Part shown: piece after piece, positions 18,123 through 27,447 of the stretch
Layout: each line of letters opens with the position of its first letter
Position numbering within the stretch: the first letter of the stretch is position 1
Origin: Streptomyces sp. RKAG293
Lineage (GTDB): Bacteria > Actinomycetota > Actinomycetes > Streptomycetales > Streptomycetaceae
Assembly (NCBI RefSeq): GCF_023701745.1
Contig: NZ_JAJOZB010000001.1
Location: 2,238,501-2,302,500 of the forward strand
Direction: 5' to 3'
DNA: 64,000 nt
Notes under the pieces: generated by a model
The model's database searches: none
The model's input: only the letters and a program-made list of their open reading frames with translations
Told to the model about the DNA's origin: nothing
Made by a program: the position numbers and the translations under genes

Positions 18123-19230
18123 GATGCCCCCCGGGAGGACGTGGCGTCGGTCGTGACGGCCTTGTGCAGCCGGGATTCGAGGTCGGCGGCCAGGACGAGG
18201 ACGTCGGTGCCGAGGCCGGCCTGGGCCGGCGCGGTGGTGGCACCGGGCGCGGTGGCCACGGCGGCCGGCTGCGGTTCGGGAACCGGACGGCCGTCCGCGA
18301 AACCGCTCACCGCGTAGACCACGACGGGGAGGGTGGCGGAGACGCTCACCGTCCAGCTGGCCCGCTGCGCGTCGCCGAAGGAGGCCGCCGCGGTGCCGGG
18401 GAACGCGACCGGATGCGGCATCAGATCCAGCCGGGAGCCGAGGTGTTCGCTGGTCCAGCGGTGGTTCAGCGCGCTCATGCCGGCCGCGTCGCCGCCGGTG
18501 ACGAGCAGGCCGACGGTGGTGACGCGGCTGGAGGTGGCGTCGACGTAGGTGGCGCGCAGCACCTGCACGCAGCCCACCGGGGCCAGCACCTTCGCCAGCA
18601 GCGGGTCGAAGGCGCCCGCGCAGCCGGCGGCCGGGGCGACACCGATCCGCGTGTAGGTCCGGTCGGCGCCACCGGGGCCCGCGCCCGGCCGGCTCACGAC
18701 CGGCGGCAGCAGGGTGTCGACCGGAACGCTGTGCCACAGGTCGCCGGCGCGGGCGTAGGCGCCCTGGGTCGTCCCCACCGCGGCCGGGTCGTGGTTGATC
18801 AGGGCGCCGGTGGCGGCGCCGGTGAACAGTCCGAGGCCCAGGACGAGGCAGAGCGCCGACGCGGTGCGGCCGGCGGCCGTACGGGGACGGCGGGCGGGCG
18901 GCGCCGGGACCGCGAACGGCTCGGGTACGGCGGGTGGTTCGGTTTCCGGGCGCGTCCGTGCCTGGTGCGGCGGAGTGGCGGGGCGCGGTGGTTCCGGGTG
19001 CCGTGACAGGAACGGTGACGCGGCGGCCGGTGGTGCGGCGGGCGGCGGCGGCACGGTCGGCGGTGCGGGCGTCCGGTCCGCCGGCCGCTCCTGCGGGCGG
19101 CGCGCGGCGATCTGCTCGCGGGCCGCCGGGCGGTGCACGGGCCGCGGCGGGGTCGTCGGGTACAGCGCGGGGAACGCGGGCGGCTGCGGGGGGACGGCTG
19201 CCCCGCTCCGTTCTCGACCCCCGTGCTCAC
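18119..19230 (-). CDS. Membrane protein paired with the mycosin, apparent N-terminal frameshift
   Basis: A long Pro-rich cytoplasmic N-terminus (PPQPPAFPALYP, PPPPAAPPAAA) leads to one membrane helix (ASALCLVLGLGLFTGAATGALI) and an exported domain of about 250 residues with paired Cys (CAGAF, GCVQVLR). I do not recognise the family. The best start, GTG at 19230 with GAGGGGG upstream, encodes MSTGVENGAGQPS but in a different frame from the rest. Inserting one C in the C6 run (19193-19188) would join the two frames smoothly. So either the sequence lost a base, or the gene is frameshifted, or translation begins at a TTG further upstream. Its stop overlaps the mycosin start (GTGA). Confidence 0.75.
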
Positions 19231-19501
19231 CCGTGCCCCCTCGCAATGTCCCTACGTGGTCTGGCGCCACTCTACGGGCTCCGGCTGTGCCGTGGATCGG
19301 GGGCGGCGCAGGTCGCGGGGGGTCCTGCGGGGCGGGTGCCACGGCGGCCCCCGCCAGATCCGGCGGTACCGGGATGTTCCGCCCCGGAAGCGCCGCGGCA
19401 GTGCCGCGGAAGTGCCCCTCGCCCGGCAACGCCCCGCCCGGGACCTGCCCGTGACCCCCGCCCCCTACCGTTCGGTAGTCACCGTCTGGCAAGCTGCGCG
19501 C

Positions 19502-20704
19502 ATGTCTGATCCCGCAGCCGACCGCGTCCGGTACGACCGGGCCACCGCCCATCTCGACGCCCCGGTCGCCATCGTCGACCTGGAGGCGTTCGACGCCAAC
19601 GCCGCCGATCTGACCCGCCGGGCCGGCGGGAAGCCGATCCGGGTGGCGTCCAAGTCGGTGCGGTGCCGGGCGCTGCTGGAACGCGTGCTGGCTCGTGACG
19701 GGTTCGCGGGCATCATGTCGTTCACCCTGGACGAGTCGCTGTGGCTGGCGCGGGCGGGCTTCGACGACGTGCTGCTGGCGTACCCCTCCGCGGACCGCGA
19801 CGGCTTCGCGGAGCTGGCCGGGGATCCCAAACTGGCCGCCGCCGTGACGGTGATGGTCGACGACATCACCCAGCTGGACCTGATCGACGCGGCCCGCCGC
19901 GGCGGCTCGGAGCGGATCAGGGTCTGCCTGGAACTCGACACGTCGCTGCGGATGCTGGGCGGCCGGGTACGGATCGGCGCGCTGCGGTCCCCGCTGCGGG
20001 AGCCCGGGCAACTGGCCGACCTGGCGCGGGCGATCGCCCGCCGGCCCGGATTCCGGCTGGCCGGGATCATGGCGTACGAGGGCCATGTGGCCGGGGTCGG
20101 CGACTCGCTGGCGGGCCGGCCGGTGCGCTCGCGGGTGATCCGGCTGATGCAGGCCGCCGCGCGCAAGGAACTGGCGGTCCGGCGGGCCGAGGTGGTGCGG
20201 GCGGTGCGGGCCGTCGCCCCCGAGCTGGAGTTCGTCAACGGTGGCGGGACCGGCAGTGTGCAGCACACGGCGGCGGAGGACGCGGTCACCGAGATCGCGG
20301 CCGGCTCCGGGCTGTTCGTGCCGCGGCTGTTCGACAACTACACGTCGTTCCGGGGGCGTCCGGCGGCGCTGTTCGCACAGCCGGTGGTGCGCCGTCCCGG
20401 CGTGGGCATCGTGACCGTGCTGGGCGGCGGCTATCCGGCGTCGGGCGCCGCGGGCCCCGACCGGCTGCCCGTGCCGTACCTTCCGCAGGGCCTGCGCTAC
20501 GACCCGCAGGAGGGTCCCGGCGAGGTGCAGACGCCGCTGCTCGGATCGCCCGCGGACGATCTGCTGATCGGCGACAAGGTGTGGTTCCGGCACGCCAAGG
20601 CCGGGGAGCTGTGCGAGCGCTTCGCCGAGCTGCAGCTCGTGGAGGGCGACCGGATCACCGCGACGGTGCCGACCTACCGGGGCGAGGGCAAGACGTTCCT
20701 GTGA
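19502..20704 (+). CDS. PLP-dependent alanine racemase/D-threonine aldolase-type enzyme
   Basis: A 400-residue fold-type III PLP enzyme. The N-terminal alanine racemase barrel holds the PLP-binding lysine in RVASKSVRC (near residue 53), and further barrel strands are DVLLAYPSAD, RVCLELDTSLRMLGGR and GIMAYEGHVAG. The C-terminal domain has NGGGTGSVQHTA and the HAKAGELCERF metal-site-like region of D-threonine/D-serine dehydratase-like enzymes. It probably acts on a D-amino acid; the substrate is not readable from the sequence. The start is the ATG at 19502. It stands alone, ending at a bidirectional hairpin shared with the DUF2510 gene. The 270-base gap before it holds nothing I can identify. 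Confidence 0.88.
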   Translation: MSDPAADRVRYDRATAHLDAPVAIVDLEAFDANAADLTRRAGGKPIRVASKSVRCRALLERVLARDGFAGIMSFTLDESLWLARAGFDDVLLAYPSADRDGFAELAGDPKLAAAVTVMVDDITQLDLIDAARRGGSERIRVCLELDTSLRMLGGRVRIGALRSPLREPGQLADLARAIARRPGFRLAGIMAYEGHVAGVGDSLAGRPVRSRVIRLMQAAARKELAVRRAEVVRAVRAVAPELEFVNGGGTGSVQHTAAEDAVTEIAAGSGLFVPRLFDNYTSFRGRPAALFAQPVVRRPGVGIVTVLGGGYPASGAAGPDRLPVPYLPQGLRYDPQEGPGEVQTPLLGSPADDLLIGDKVWFRHAKAGELCERFAELQLVEGDRITATVPTYRGEGKTFL

Positions 20705-20713
20705 ACGTCCCTG

Positions 20714-20746
20714 CCCCGCCGGCCCCGTTTCCGGTGGCCGGCGGGG
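20714..20746. terminator. Bidirectional terminator
   Basis: Perfect 11-bp stem CCCCGCCGGCC (20714-20724) with its complement (20736-20746), 11-base loop, between the convergent PLP-enzyme and DUF2510 genes. Confidence 0.7.
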
Positions 20747-20752
20747 GCGCGG

Positions 20753-21676
20753 TCAGACGCCGGTGCCGCCCGTGCCGCCGGAACCACTGGCGGCCTTGAT
20801 GCCCTTGGTGATCCGGTCCATGGCCTCGGGACCGGGGGCCTTCGCGTTGATGTCGAAGCCGTAGCGGACCACGACGAGCTGCTGCGGACTGGCCGGTGAC
20901 GGGAAGACCAGCGACTGGACGTAGCCGTCGTCGCCGACCTTCGTCACGACCTGCCAGCGCACCAGGTACCCCTGCTGTCCGGCGACGGTGACCGGCTGCG
21001 AGAGCAGCTCCTTGTGGGAGGTGAGCCCGCCCTCGTAGGACTGCTCCGCGTTGACCGGGATGTCCTCCTTGGCGGCGGCCTCGGGCGTCGTGCTCTTGAG
21101 CTTGAACGCCACGGCGGGCGCGGAGAACACTCCGCCGCGGACGCAGTTCTTGGCCGGGTCGGAGACGCACGGGTAGCCGCCGATGGTCAGGCCCGCGCCG
21201 CCGGCGCCGGCCTTGCCCTGCCAGCCGGGCAGGATCGGCAGACTGATCTTGTCCAGGGCGTCCACGACGACACCACTGGTCTGGGGTGCCTGGTCGGGGC
21301 CCTGCGACGGCCCGTCCGAACCGCTCGGCCCGTCGCCCGGGGTGCTCGGCGCGCTGGTGGACGGGGCCGCGTGGTCCGAGCCCTTGTCACCGCCGCTGTC
21401 CTTCAGCATGACGACGCCGCCGACCACACCGCCGACGAGGACGAGGACGGCGATGACGCCGATCGCGATCACGCCTCCCCTGCGGGCCGGCCGGTCCGGC
21501 ACGCTGCCACCGGGATAGGCGGCGTAGGACGGGATGCCGGGGGCCGCGGCCTGGTCGGCCGGGGCCTGGGCGGTCCGCGTGTACTCGCTCCACGCGGCGC
21601 CGTCCCACCACCGTTCCAGGGCCGGGCCGTTGCCTGTGTGCCCGGGCTCTGGATACCAGCCGGGCGGGGTCGTCAT
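20753..21676 (-). CDS. DUF2510 membrane-anchored exported protein
   Basis: A 307-residue protein starting with a DUF2510 domain (PPGWYPEPG through RWWDGAAWSEYTR), a short cytoplasmic domain common in actinobacteria and thought to bind ligands or proteins. A single membrane helix (VIAIGVIAVLVLVGGVVGGVV) and a Ser/Pro/Gly linker follow, then an extracytoplasmic domain of about 170 residues with a likely disulfide pair (YPCVSDPAKNC). Its function is unknown. The ATG at 21676 is preferred over an upstream extension lacking coding character. Convergent with the PLP enzyme. Confidence 0.85.
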   Translation of the reverse strand: MTTPPGWYPEPGHTGNGPALERWWDGAAWSEYTRTAQAPADQAAAPGIPSYAAYPGGSVPDRPARRGGVIAIGVIAVLVLVGGVVGGVVMLKDSGGDKGSDHAAPSTSAPSTPGDGPSGSDGPSQGPDQAPQTSGVVVDALDKISLPILPGWQGKAGAGGAGLTIGGYPCVSDPAKNCVRGGVFSAPAVAFKLKSTTPEAAAKEDIPVNAEQSYEGGLTSHKELLSQPVTVAGQQGYLVRWQVVTKVGDDGYVQSLVFPSPASPQQLVVVRYGFDINAKAPGPEAMDRITKGIKAASGSGGTGGTGV

Positions 21677-21833
21677 GGTCACGGCCGTCACCCTAAGGCC
21701 ACAGCATGAGAATCCCGTAAGTACGGCGGTTACAGGCAGGTCACATGACCGGCATGGCGGTGTGCCGGGCGCTGCGCCGCAGCTCCGCCCCACGTCCGCC
21801 GCCCCTCCGTCGCACGTCCCGCCGTATGTCCTG

Positions 21834-22778
21834 TCACGCCGGCCGGCGGGTGAGGGACAGCAGGTCGCGGGCCGGTCCCGTCGGGCGGTGGCCGGTGGGC
21901 CAGACGGCGCGCAGGACGCGTTCCAGCGCGATGCCCTCCACCGGGACCTCGACGAGCCGGCGGGCGGCCAGCTCGTCGGCCACCGCCAGCTCGCTGAGCA
22001 CGGCCGGGCCCGCGCCGCTCAGCGTGGCGCCCTTGAGCGCGGTGGTCGAGGCGAGTTCGAGCAGCGGTACGGCGAGGCCGCCGTGTCCCGCGAGGGCGGC
22101 GTCCAGCACCTGGCGGGTGCCCGAGCCCTGCTCGCGCAGGATGAAGGCGGTGGCGGAGAGCTCGGCCGCGGACAGCGGCTTGCGCCGTCGCGCCCAGCGG
22201 TGCGACGGCGCGACCACGACGACCAGCCGGTCGTGCGCGATGACCGCCGCGTCCAGACCGTTCGGCACATCCGTCCCCTCGACGAATCCGAGGTCGGCGC
22301 CGCCGCCGATGACCCGTTCCGCGACGTCCGCCGAGTTCCCGGCGAACAGCGACACGGCGGTGTCGGGGTGCCGGCCGTGCAGCACGATGAGCCACCCCGG
22401 CAGCAGGTACTCGGCGATGGTCATGCTCGCCGCGACCCGCAGCCGCGAGTCACGGCGGGTGCGCAGCGCCCGTGCTCCGGCGTCGAACGCCTCCGCCGAC
22501 TCCACGACCCGGCGCGCCCATTCGGTGACCAGCGCGCCCGCGTCGGTGAGGGTGGACCCGGTGGGCGAGCGGTTCACCAGCGCGACGCCCAGCTGCCGTT
22601 CCACGGCCCGCACCCGGCTGCTCGCGGCCGGCTGGCTGATGCCCAGCTCACGGGCGGCCCGGCCGAGGCTGCCGAGCCGGGCGACGGCGAGCAGCAGCTC
22701 CATCGCGCCGAGGTCGGGCACCCGGTGGCCCAGGCCCGCCCGGGGGACGCGGTCACCGGTGGCGCTGTCTGAACTCAT
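21834..22778 (-). CDS. LysR-family regulator of the TDT transporter
   Basis: A 314-residue LTTR: winged HTH in the first 70 residues (LGSLGRAARELGISQPAASS) and an effector-binding domain to the end. It is divergent from the TDT-family transporter, the standard arrangement for a LysR protein and its target, so it probably responds to the transporter's substrate. An imperfect operator, CATAA-N7-TTATG, overlaps its own start codon, which suggests negative autoregulation. Start ATG at 22778. Confidence 0.93.
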   Translation of the reverse strand: MSSDSATGDRVPRAGLGHRVPDLGAMELLLAVARLGSLGRAARELGISQPAASSRVRAVERQLGVALVNRSPTGSTLTDAGALVTEWARRVVESAEAFDAGARALRTRRDSRLRVAASMTIAEYLLPGWLIVLHGRHPDTAVSLFAGNSADVAERVIGGGADLGFVEGTDVPNGLDAAVIAHDRLVVVVAPSHRWARRRKPLSAAELSATAFILREQGSGTRQVLDAALAGHGGLAVPLLELASTTALKGATLSGAGPAVLSELAVADELAARRLVEVPVEGIALERVLRAVWPTGHRPTGPARDLLSLTRRPA

Positions 22779-22792
22779 AAGCCCAGGTTATG
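22776..22792. promoter_or_regulatory. Candidate LysR operator overlapping the lysR start
   Basis: Inverted repeat CATAA-N7-TTATG at 22776-22792, with a further CATAG half-site at about 22797. It contains the start codon of the LysR gene and lies 58 bases before the transporter ATG. Consistent with an LTTR site, with auto-repression by occlusion. Confidence 0.4.
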
Positions 22793-22849
22793 CCCCCATA
22801 GACCCGCGCCGCCTTCCGGCCGGGCCGCCGGGCGGCGAGTGTGAAGACC

Positions 22850-23971
22850 ATGGCAACCACCCTCGCCCCTGTACGGGCCCGCGCTCTCCACGATCTGGAG
22901 ATCCGCTCCGGCGCCCTGCGTCACCTCGGACCCAACTGGTACGCCACCATGATGGGCACCGCCATCGTCGCCAACGCGGGCGCCGCGCTGCCGGTGCGCG
23001 TCCCCGGTCTGCACACCGCCTGCACCGTCGTCTGGGCGTTCTCCGCCGTTCTGCTGGCCGCGCTGCTCACCGCCCGCGCCGGGCACTGGCTCCGCCACGG
23101 CGACCAGGCCCGCCGGCATCTGCTGGACCCGGCCGTCGCCCCGTTCTACGGGTGTCTGCCGATGGCACTGCTCGCGGTGGGGGCCGGCACGCTGAGCCTG
23201 GGCTCCCCCGTGATCGGGCGGACCGCCGCGATCGCCGCGGACTCCGTGCTCTGGACGGCGGGCACCGTCAGCGGGCTGCTGATCGCGGCGGCGATCCCGT
23301 ATCTGATGATCACCCGGCACCGCGTCGAGCCGGGCAGCGCCTCTCCCGTCTGGCTGCTGCCGGTGGTCGCGCCAATGGTGTCGGCCGCGCTCGGCCCGGC
23401 GCTGATCCCCCATCTGCCGGCCGGCCAGTGGCAGGAGGCGATGCTGCTGGGCTGCTACGCGATGTTCGGGCTGAGCCTGCTGGGCACCCTGGTGATGCTG
23501 CCGCTGATCTGGGGCCGGCTCGTGCAGCACGGGCCGCTGCCGCTCGCGCTGACCCCGACGCTCTTCCTGGTCCTCGGCCCGCTCGGCCAGTCCACGACGG
23601 CCGTCAACCAGCTCGCCGACACCGCACCGGGCGTCGTCCAGGCACCGTACGCGGCGGCCATGAGCGCGTTCGCCGTGCTGTACGGGGTGCCGGTGATGGG
23701 CTTCGCCCTGCTCTGGCTGGCGCTGGCCGCGGCACTGGTGGTGCGGGCGGCGCGCCGCGGGATGCCGTTCGCGATGACGTGGTGGGCCTTCACCTTCCCC
23801 GTCGGCACCTGTGTCACGGGCGCCGCGGGGCTGGCCCGGCACACCGGCCTCGACGCCTTCACATGGCTCGCGGCCGGGCTGTACGCCCTCCTCGTGGCGG
23901 CCTGGGCGGTGGCGGGGACGCGGACGGTGCGCGGGCTGCTCAGCGGGTCGCTGCTCGCAGCGCCGCGCTGA
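22850..23971 (+). CDS. TDT-family transporter (TehA/SLAC1-like)
   Basis: A 373-residue integral membrane protein with about ten helices, starting LRHLGPNWYATMMGTAIVA, the conserved N-terminal motif of the tellurite-resistance/dicarboxylate transporter family (TehA, Mae1, Ssu1, SLAC1). Members export organic acids, sulfite or anions. The substrate here is unknown but is probably sensed by the divergent LysR protein. The ATG at 22850 is more likely than GTG at 22841. Its last 32 bases overlap the 3' end of the BtuF-like gene on the other strand. Confidence 0.9.
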   Translation: MATTLAPVRARALHDLEIRSGALRHLGPNWYATMMGTAIVANAGAALPVRVPGLHTACTVVWAFSAVLLAALLTARAGHWLRHGDQARRHLLDPAVAPFYGCLPMALLAVGAGTLSLGSPVIGRTAAIAADSVLWTAGTVSGLLIAAAIPYLMITRHRVEPGSASPVWLLPVVAPMVSAALGPALIPHLPAGQWQEAMLLGCYAMFGLSLLGTLVMLPLIWGRLVQHGPLPLALTPTLFLVLGPLGQSTTAVNQLADTAPGVVQAPYAAAMSAFAVLYGVPVMGFALLWLALAAALVVRAARRGMPFAMTWWAFTFPVGTCVTGAAGLARHTGLDAFTWLAAGLYALLVAAWAVAGTRTVRGLLSGSLLAAPR

Positions 23972-24680
23972 TCGCGGCGGGCGCGGCCGTGAGCGAGGGG
24001 CCGTACCAGGTGAGGTGACGGCCGCCGACGAGCGCGGCGGGCAGGCCGGGGAAGGCCTCCGGGCCGTCGTCGGCGGTGAAGGCGTACGGCTCGTCGGGCA
24101 GCACCACCAGATCGGCGCCGGCGGCGCGCAGCTCCTCGACGGGGATCGGCGGATAGCGGTCGGCGTGCGCCGCGTACACGTTGTCCACGCCCAGCCGGGC
24201 GAGCAGATCGCCCGCGAAGGTGTCCCGGCCGAGCACCATCCAGGGCCGCCGCCAGATCGGGACGACCGCCCGCAGCCGCCGCTCGGGGACGGGCGGCGCG
24301 CCCCAGGCCGCTTCGGCCTCGTCGAGCCAGCCGGGACGTTCCAGACCGCAGCCGTCGACCAGCACCCGGTGGAGCTCGGCGAAGGCCTGGTCGAGGTCGC
24401 GGATCTCGGTGACCAGGACCGGCACCCCGGCGGCCCGCAGCCCGTCGAGGTCGGGTGCGCGGTTCTCCTCCTCGTTGGCGATCACGAGGTCGGGTGCGAG
24501 GGCGGCGATCCGGGCGAGGTCCGGGTTCTTGGTCCCGCCGATCCGGGTCACCTCGAGACCGGGCGGGTGGCTGCACCAGTCGGTCGCGCCGACCAGCAGC
24601 CCGGGGGCGGTCGCCGCCACCGCCTCGGTCAGGGAGGGGACGAGCGAAACCACGCGCCGTACGGCAGGACGATGAGTCAC
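23940..24680 (-). CDS. BtuF-like cobalamin/metal-binding protein without signal peptide
   Basis: A 246-residue protein with the helical-backbone metal receptor fold: SLVPSLTEAVAAT, GATDWCSHPPG, IGGTKNPDLARIAALAPDL and a second lobe with WMVLGRDTFAGDLLARLG. These are the features of BtuF-type substrate-binding proteins, but there is no signal peptide or lipobox, so this is a cytosolic relative rather than an ABC transporter component, and no transporter genes are adjacent. Its ligand is unknown, possibly a corrinoid. It is convergent with the TDT gene (32-base overlap). Confidence 0.85.
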   Translation of the reverse strand: MTHRPAVRRVVSLVPSLTEAVAATAPGLLVGATDWCSHPPGLEVTRIGGTKNPDLARIAALAPDLVIANEEENRAPDLDGLRAAGVPVLVTEIRDLDQAFAELHRVLVDGCGLERPGWLDEAEAAWGAPPVPERRLRAVVPIWRRPWMVLGRDTFAGDLLARLGVDNVYAAHADRYPPIPVEELRAAGADLVVLPDEPYAFTADDGPEAFPGLPAALVGGRHLTWYGPSLTAAPAAISAALRAATR

Positions 24681-24746
24681 CGGCCTACCGTACGGCGCGT
24701 GGTCGGGCCCGGCGCGCGCCGTCAGGTCGCGCGGCCGGGCGGCCGG

Positions 24747-26570
24747 TCAGCCCTTGGCGGCCGCAGCCGGCTTCTTCACCGGCGCGATCTTGTCGATCAG
24801 GCCGGGGTTCTTCTTGAGCCAGGCGCGCACGCCGTCCTGCTCATGGTTCTGTCCGGCGTCCTGGATGGCCGCCTCCAGGCTGCTGAGCTGTGGCTCGGTG
24901 AGCTTGAAGTCCTTGAGCCACTGGGCGATCTGCGGTTCCTTGGCCGCGAAGCCCTTGTGGGTCAGGGTGTGCAGGCCGTCACCGGCGCCCCAGGCGCCCT
25001 TCGGGTCCTTGAGCTTCTTCAGGTCGTACTTGCTGTAGGCCCAGTGCGGGGACCACAGGGTGACGACGACGGGCTCCTTGGCCTTCAGGGACCGGTCGAG
25101 CTGGGCGAGCATGCTCGCGGTGCTGCCGGTGGTGACCTGGTACTCGCCCTCCAGGCCGTACTGCTTGAGGACCTTGTCGTTGAGCGCCTTCATCATGCCG
25201 GCGCCCGGCTCGATGCCGATGATCCGGCCCTTGAACTTGCCGCCCTGCCCCTTGAGGTCGGCCAGCGAGTCGACGCCCTTGACGTAGGAGGGGACGGAGA
25301 GTTCGAGGGAGGTCGGGCCGTACCAGGAGCCCAGGTCGTCCAGGTTGTCCTTGTACTTGTCCCAGTACGACTGGTGGGTGGTCGGCAGCCAGGCGTCGGT
25401 CTGGAAGTCCACCTTCCCGGCGGACAGCCCGGTGTAGAGCGGACCGACGTCGTACTGCGAGAGTTTGGGCTGGTAGCCGCGCTCCTCCAGCGCTTCCTTC
25501 CACAGGAAGCTGGACGCGATGCCCTCGTCCCACGGGATGTAGCCGATGTTCACCGCGCGGCCGTTGCCGACGTTCTTGCCCGCGACGGCGGTGTTCGTGT
25601 CCGCCGAGCCGCCGAAGATGTTCATGCCGCCCGCGACGAGGGCGAGGACGACCACACCGACGACCGCGATGCTGGTCTGCGGCCGGTAGTTCCAGATGCT
25701 GGCGCCACGCAGCGACGTCAGGGCCGCGGTGGCGCGGCGGCCGAGCGGTGAGACCCGGGTGCCGAGCGAGGAGGTCATCCGGTCCAGATACATGGCCAGG
25801 ATGACGACGGAGATGCCGCCCTCGAAGCCCAGCCCGATGTTGACCTGGCTGATCGCGGTGAAGACCGATGCGCCCAGGCCTCCGCCGCCGACCATGCCCG
25901 CGATCACGACCATGGACAGGCCCAGCATGATGACCTGGTTGATGCCGGCCATGATGGTCGGCAGCGCGAGCGGCAGCTGCACCCGCAGCAGGATGTTGCG
26001 CGAGGTGGTGCCGAACGCCTCTGCGGCCTCGATGAGCTCGCCGTCGACCTGCCGGATGCCCAGTTCGGTCATCCGGACGCCCGGCGGGATCGCGAAGACG
26101 ATGCAGGAGATGACGCCGGGCACCTGGCCGACGCCGAAGAAGAAGATGCCCGGGATCAGATAGACGAAAGCGGGCATCGTCTGCATGAAGTCCAGTACCG
26201 GCCGCAGCACCGTGCTGACGGTGCGGTTGCGGGCCGCCCAGATGCCGAGCGGTATCGCGAGCACGATGGTGATCACCGTGGCGACGAGCACCAGCGACAG
26301 GGTCGCCATCGCCTGGTCCCACTGCTCGATCGAGTCGATGAGCGCGAAGCCGGCGAAGGTGAGCACGGCCGCGGTCGGCCCGCGCAGCCACAGGGCGACG
26401 ACCGCGAAGATCCCCGCGAGCAGCAGCGGTGCCGGCGCGCCGAGCACGGCGTCCAGGCCGTCGTACATACCGGACACGACGTTGGTGATGATGTCGAAGA
26501 GCCAGGCGAAGTGGTCACGGAGATAGGTGACGGCGCTGTCGATCCAGTCGCCGAGCTGGAGTCTAGGCAT
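24747..26570 (-). CDS. Glycine betaine/proline ABC transporter, permease fused to binding protein
   Basis: A 607-residue fusion. Residues about 1-290 are a permease with the EAA loop region (GELIEAAEAFGTTSRNILL) and about six helices (WDQAMATLSLVLVATVITI). A further helix (SIAVVGVVVLALVAGGMNI) links to an OpuAC-type substrate-binding domain starting GYIPWDEGIASSFLWKEALE, with Trp-containing ligand-site segments (WYGPTSLELSVPSY, LWSPHWAYSKYDLK). The fused layout is that of OpuABC-type osmoprotectant importers. It overlaps the ATPase gene by 8 bases. In the cell it would import betaine, choline or proline-like osmolytes under osmotic stress. Confidence 0.93.
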   Translation of the reverse strand: MPRLQLGDWIDSAVTYLRDHFAWLFDIITNVVSGMYDGLDAVLGAPAPLLLAGIFAVVALWLRGPTAAVLTFAGFALIDSIEQWDQAMATLSLVLVATVITIVLAIPLGIWAARNRTVSTVLRPVLDFMQTMPAFVYLIPGIFFFGVGQVPGVISCIVFAIPPGVRMTELGIRQVDGELIEAAEAFGTTSRNILLRVQLPLALPTIMAGINQVIMLGLSMVVIAGMVGGGGLGASVFTAISQVNIGLGFEGGISVVILAMYLDRMTSSLGTRVSPLGRRATAALTSLRGASIWNYRPQTSIAVVGVVVLALVAGGMNIFGGSADTNTAVAGKNVGNGRAVNIGYIPWDEGIASSFLWKEALEERGYQPKLSQYDVGPLYTGLSAGKVDFQTDAWLPTTHQSYWDKYKDNLDDLGSWYGPTSLELSVPSYVKGVDSLADLKGQGGKFKGRIIGIEPGAGMMKALNDKVLKQYGLEGEYQVTTGSTASMLAQLDRSLKAKEPVVVTLWSPHWAYSKYDLKKLKDPKGAWGAGDGLHTLTHKGFAAKEPQIAQWLKDFKLTEPQLSSLEAAIQDAGQNHEQDGVRAWLKKNPGLIDKIAPVKKPAAAAKG

Positions 26571-27447
26571 CGGCCGACTCCTTTCCGAAGGTGCTGCCCG
26601 GGGTGCCGGAGGAACCGGTGCTCACGCCTGCCAGCGCCCGGCCGCGGTCCACGTCCTCCATGAAGGAGGCGACGTAGGCGTCGGCGGGCTGCAGCAGCAG
26701 TTCCTCGACGGTGCCGTTCTGGACGATCCGGCCGTCGCGCATCACCGCGATCCGGTCCCCGAGGCGCACCGCCTCGTGGGGGTCGTGCGTGATGAAGACG
26801 ATGGTCTTGTGCAGGGTTTTCTGCAGGTCGACCAGCTGCTGCTGCATCTCGCGGCGGATCAGCGGGTCCAGCGCGCTGAACGCCTCGTCCATCAGCAGGA
26901 CGGGGGCTTCGGTGGCCAGCGCGCGGGCCAGGCCCACCCGCTGCTGCATACCGCCGGACAGCTCGTCGGGCCAGGACTTCTCCCAGCCGCCGAGTCCGGT
27001 CATCTCCAGTGCCTCGCCGGCCCGGCGCTCACGCTCGGCACGGGCGACGCCCTGCACCTCGAGGCCGTAGGCCGCGTTCTCCAGCACGCTGCGGTGCGGG
27101 AAGAGCGCGAAGTGCTGGAACACCATGCTGATGCTGTGCGAGCGCACGCGGCGCAGTTCGGTGTCGTTCAGCGCGGTGAGGTCCTGGCCGTCGAACCGTA
27201 CGCGTCCGGCAGTGGGTGGGAGCAGTCCGTTGAGCGTGCGCAGGAGGGTGGACTTGCCCGATCCGGACAGGCCCATGACGACGAAGACCTCGCCCTCGCT
27301 GACCTCGAAGGAGGCATCGATGACGGCAGGTGTGACACCGTCCTCGCGCAGCTCGTCGCGGTCCGCCCCGGCTTCGAGCCGGCGGACCGCTTCTTCGGGC
27401 TGTCGCCCGAAGACTTTGTACAGATGCTCAACTTGCAGCCTTGACAC
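26563..27447 (-). CDS. Glycine betaine ABC transporter ATP-binding protein
   Basis: A 294-residue ATPase of the OpuAA/ProV type. Walker A GLSGSGKST, Q-loop FQHFALFPHRSV, signature LSGGMQQRVGLARAL and Walker B VLLMDEAFSALDP are intact. It begins MSRLQVEHLYKVFGRQPEEA, as in OpuAA/ProV. The C-terminal part is short and lacks the tandem CBS pair seen in some ProV proteins, so osmotic gating through CBS is unlikely. The GTG at 27447 has GAGG upstream. First gene of a two-gene osmoprotectant operon. Confidence 0.94.
   Translation of the reverse strand: MSRLQVEHLYKVFGRQPEEAVRRLEAGADRDELREDGVTPAVIDASFEVSEGEVFVVMGLSGSGKSTLLRTLNGLLPPTAGRVRFDGQDLTALNDTELRRVRSHSISMVFQHFALFPHRSVLENAAYGLEVQGVARAERERRAGEALEMTGLGGWEKSWPDELSGGMQQRVGLARALATEAPVLLMDEAFSALDPLIRREMQQQLVDLQKTLHKTIVFITHDPHEAVRLGDRIAVMRDGRIVQNGTVEELLLQPADAYVASFMEDVDRGRALAGVSTGSSGTPGSTFGKESADA

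Noticed and set aside
18799..19230. Minus-strand ORF beginning at the strong GTG of the mycosin partner
   Set aside because: Beyond about 13 residues it becomes Arg/Pro-rich shadow sequence; only its first codons appear genuine, as used in the frameshift finding.
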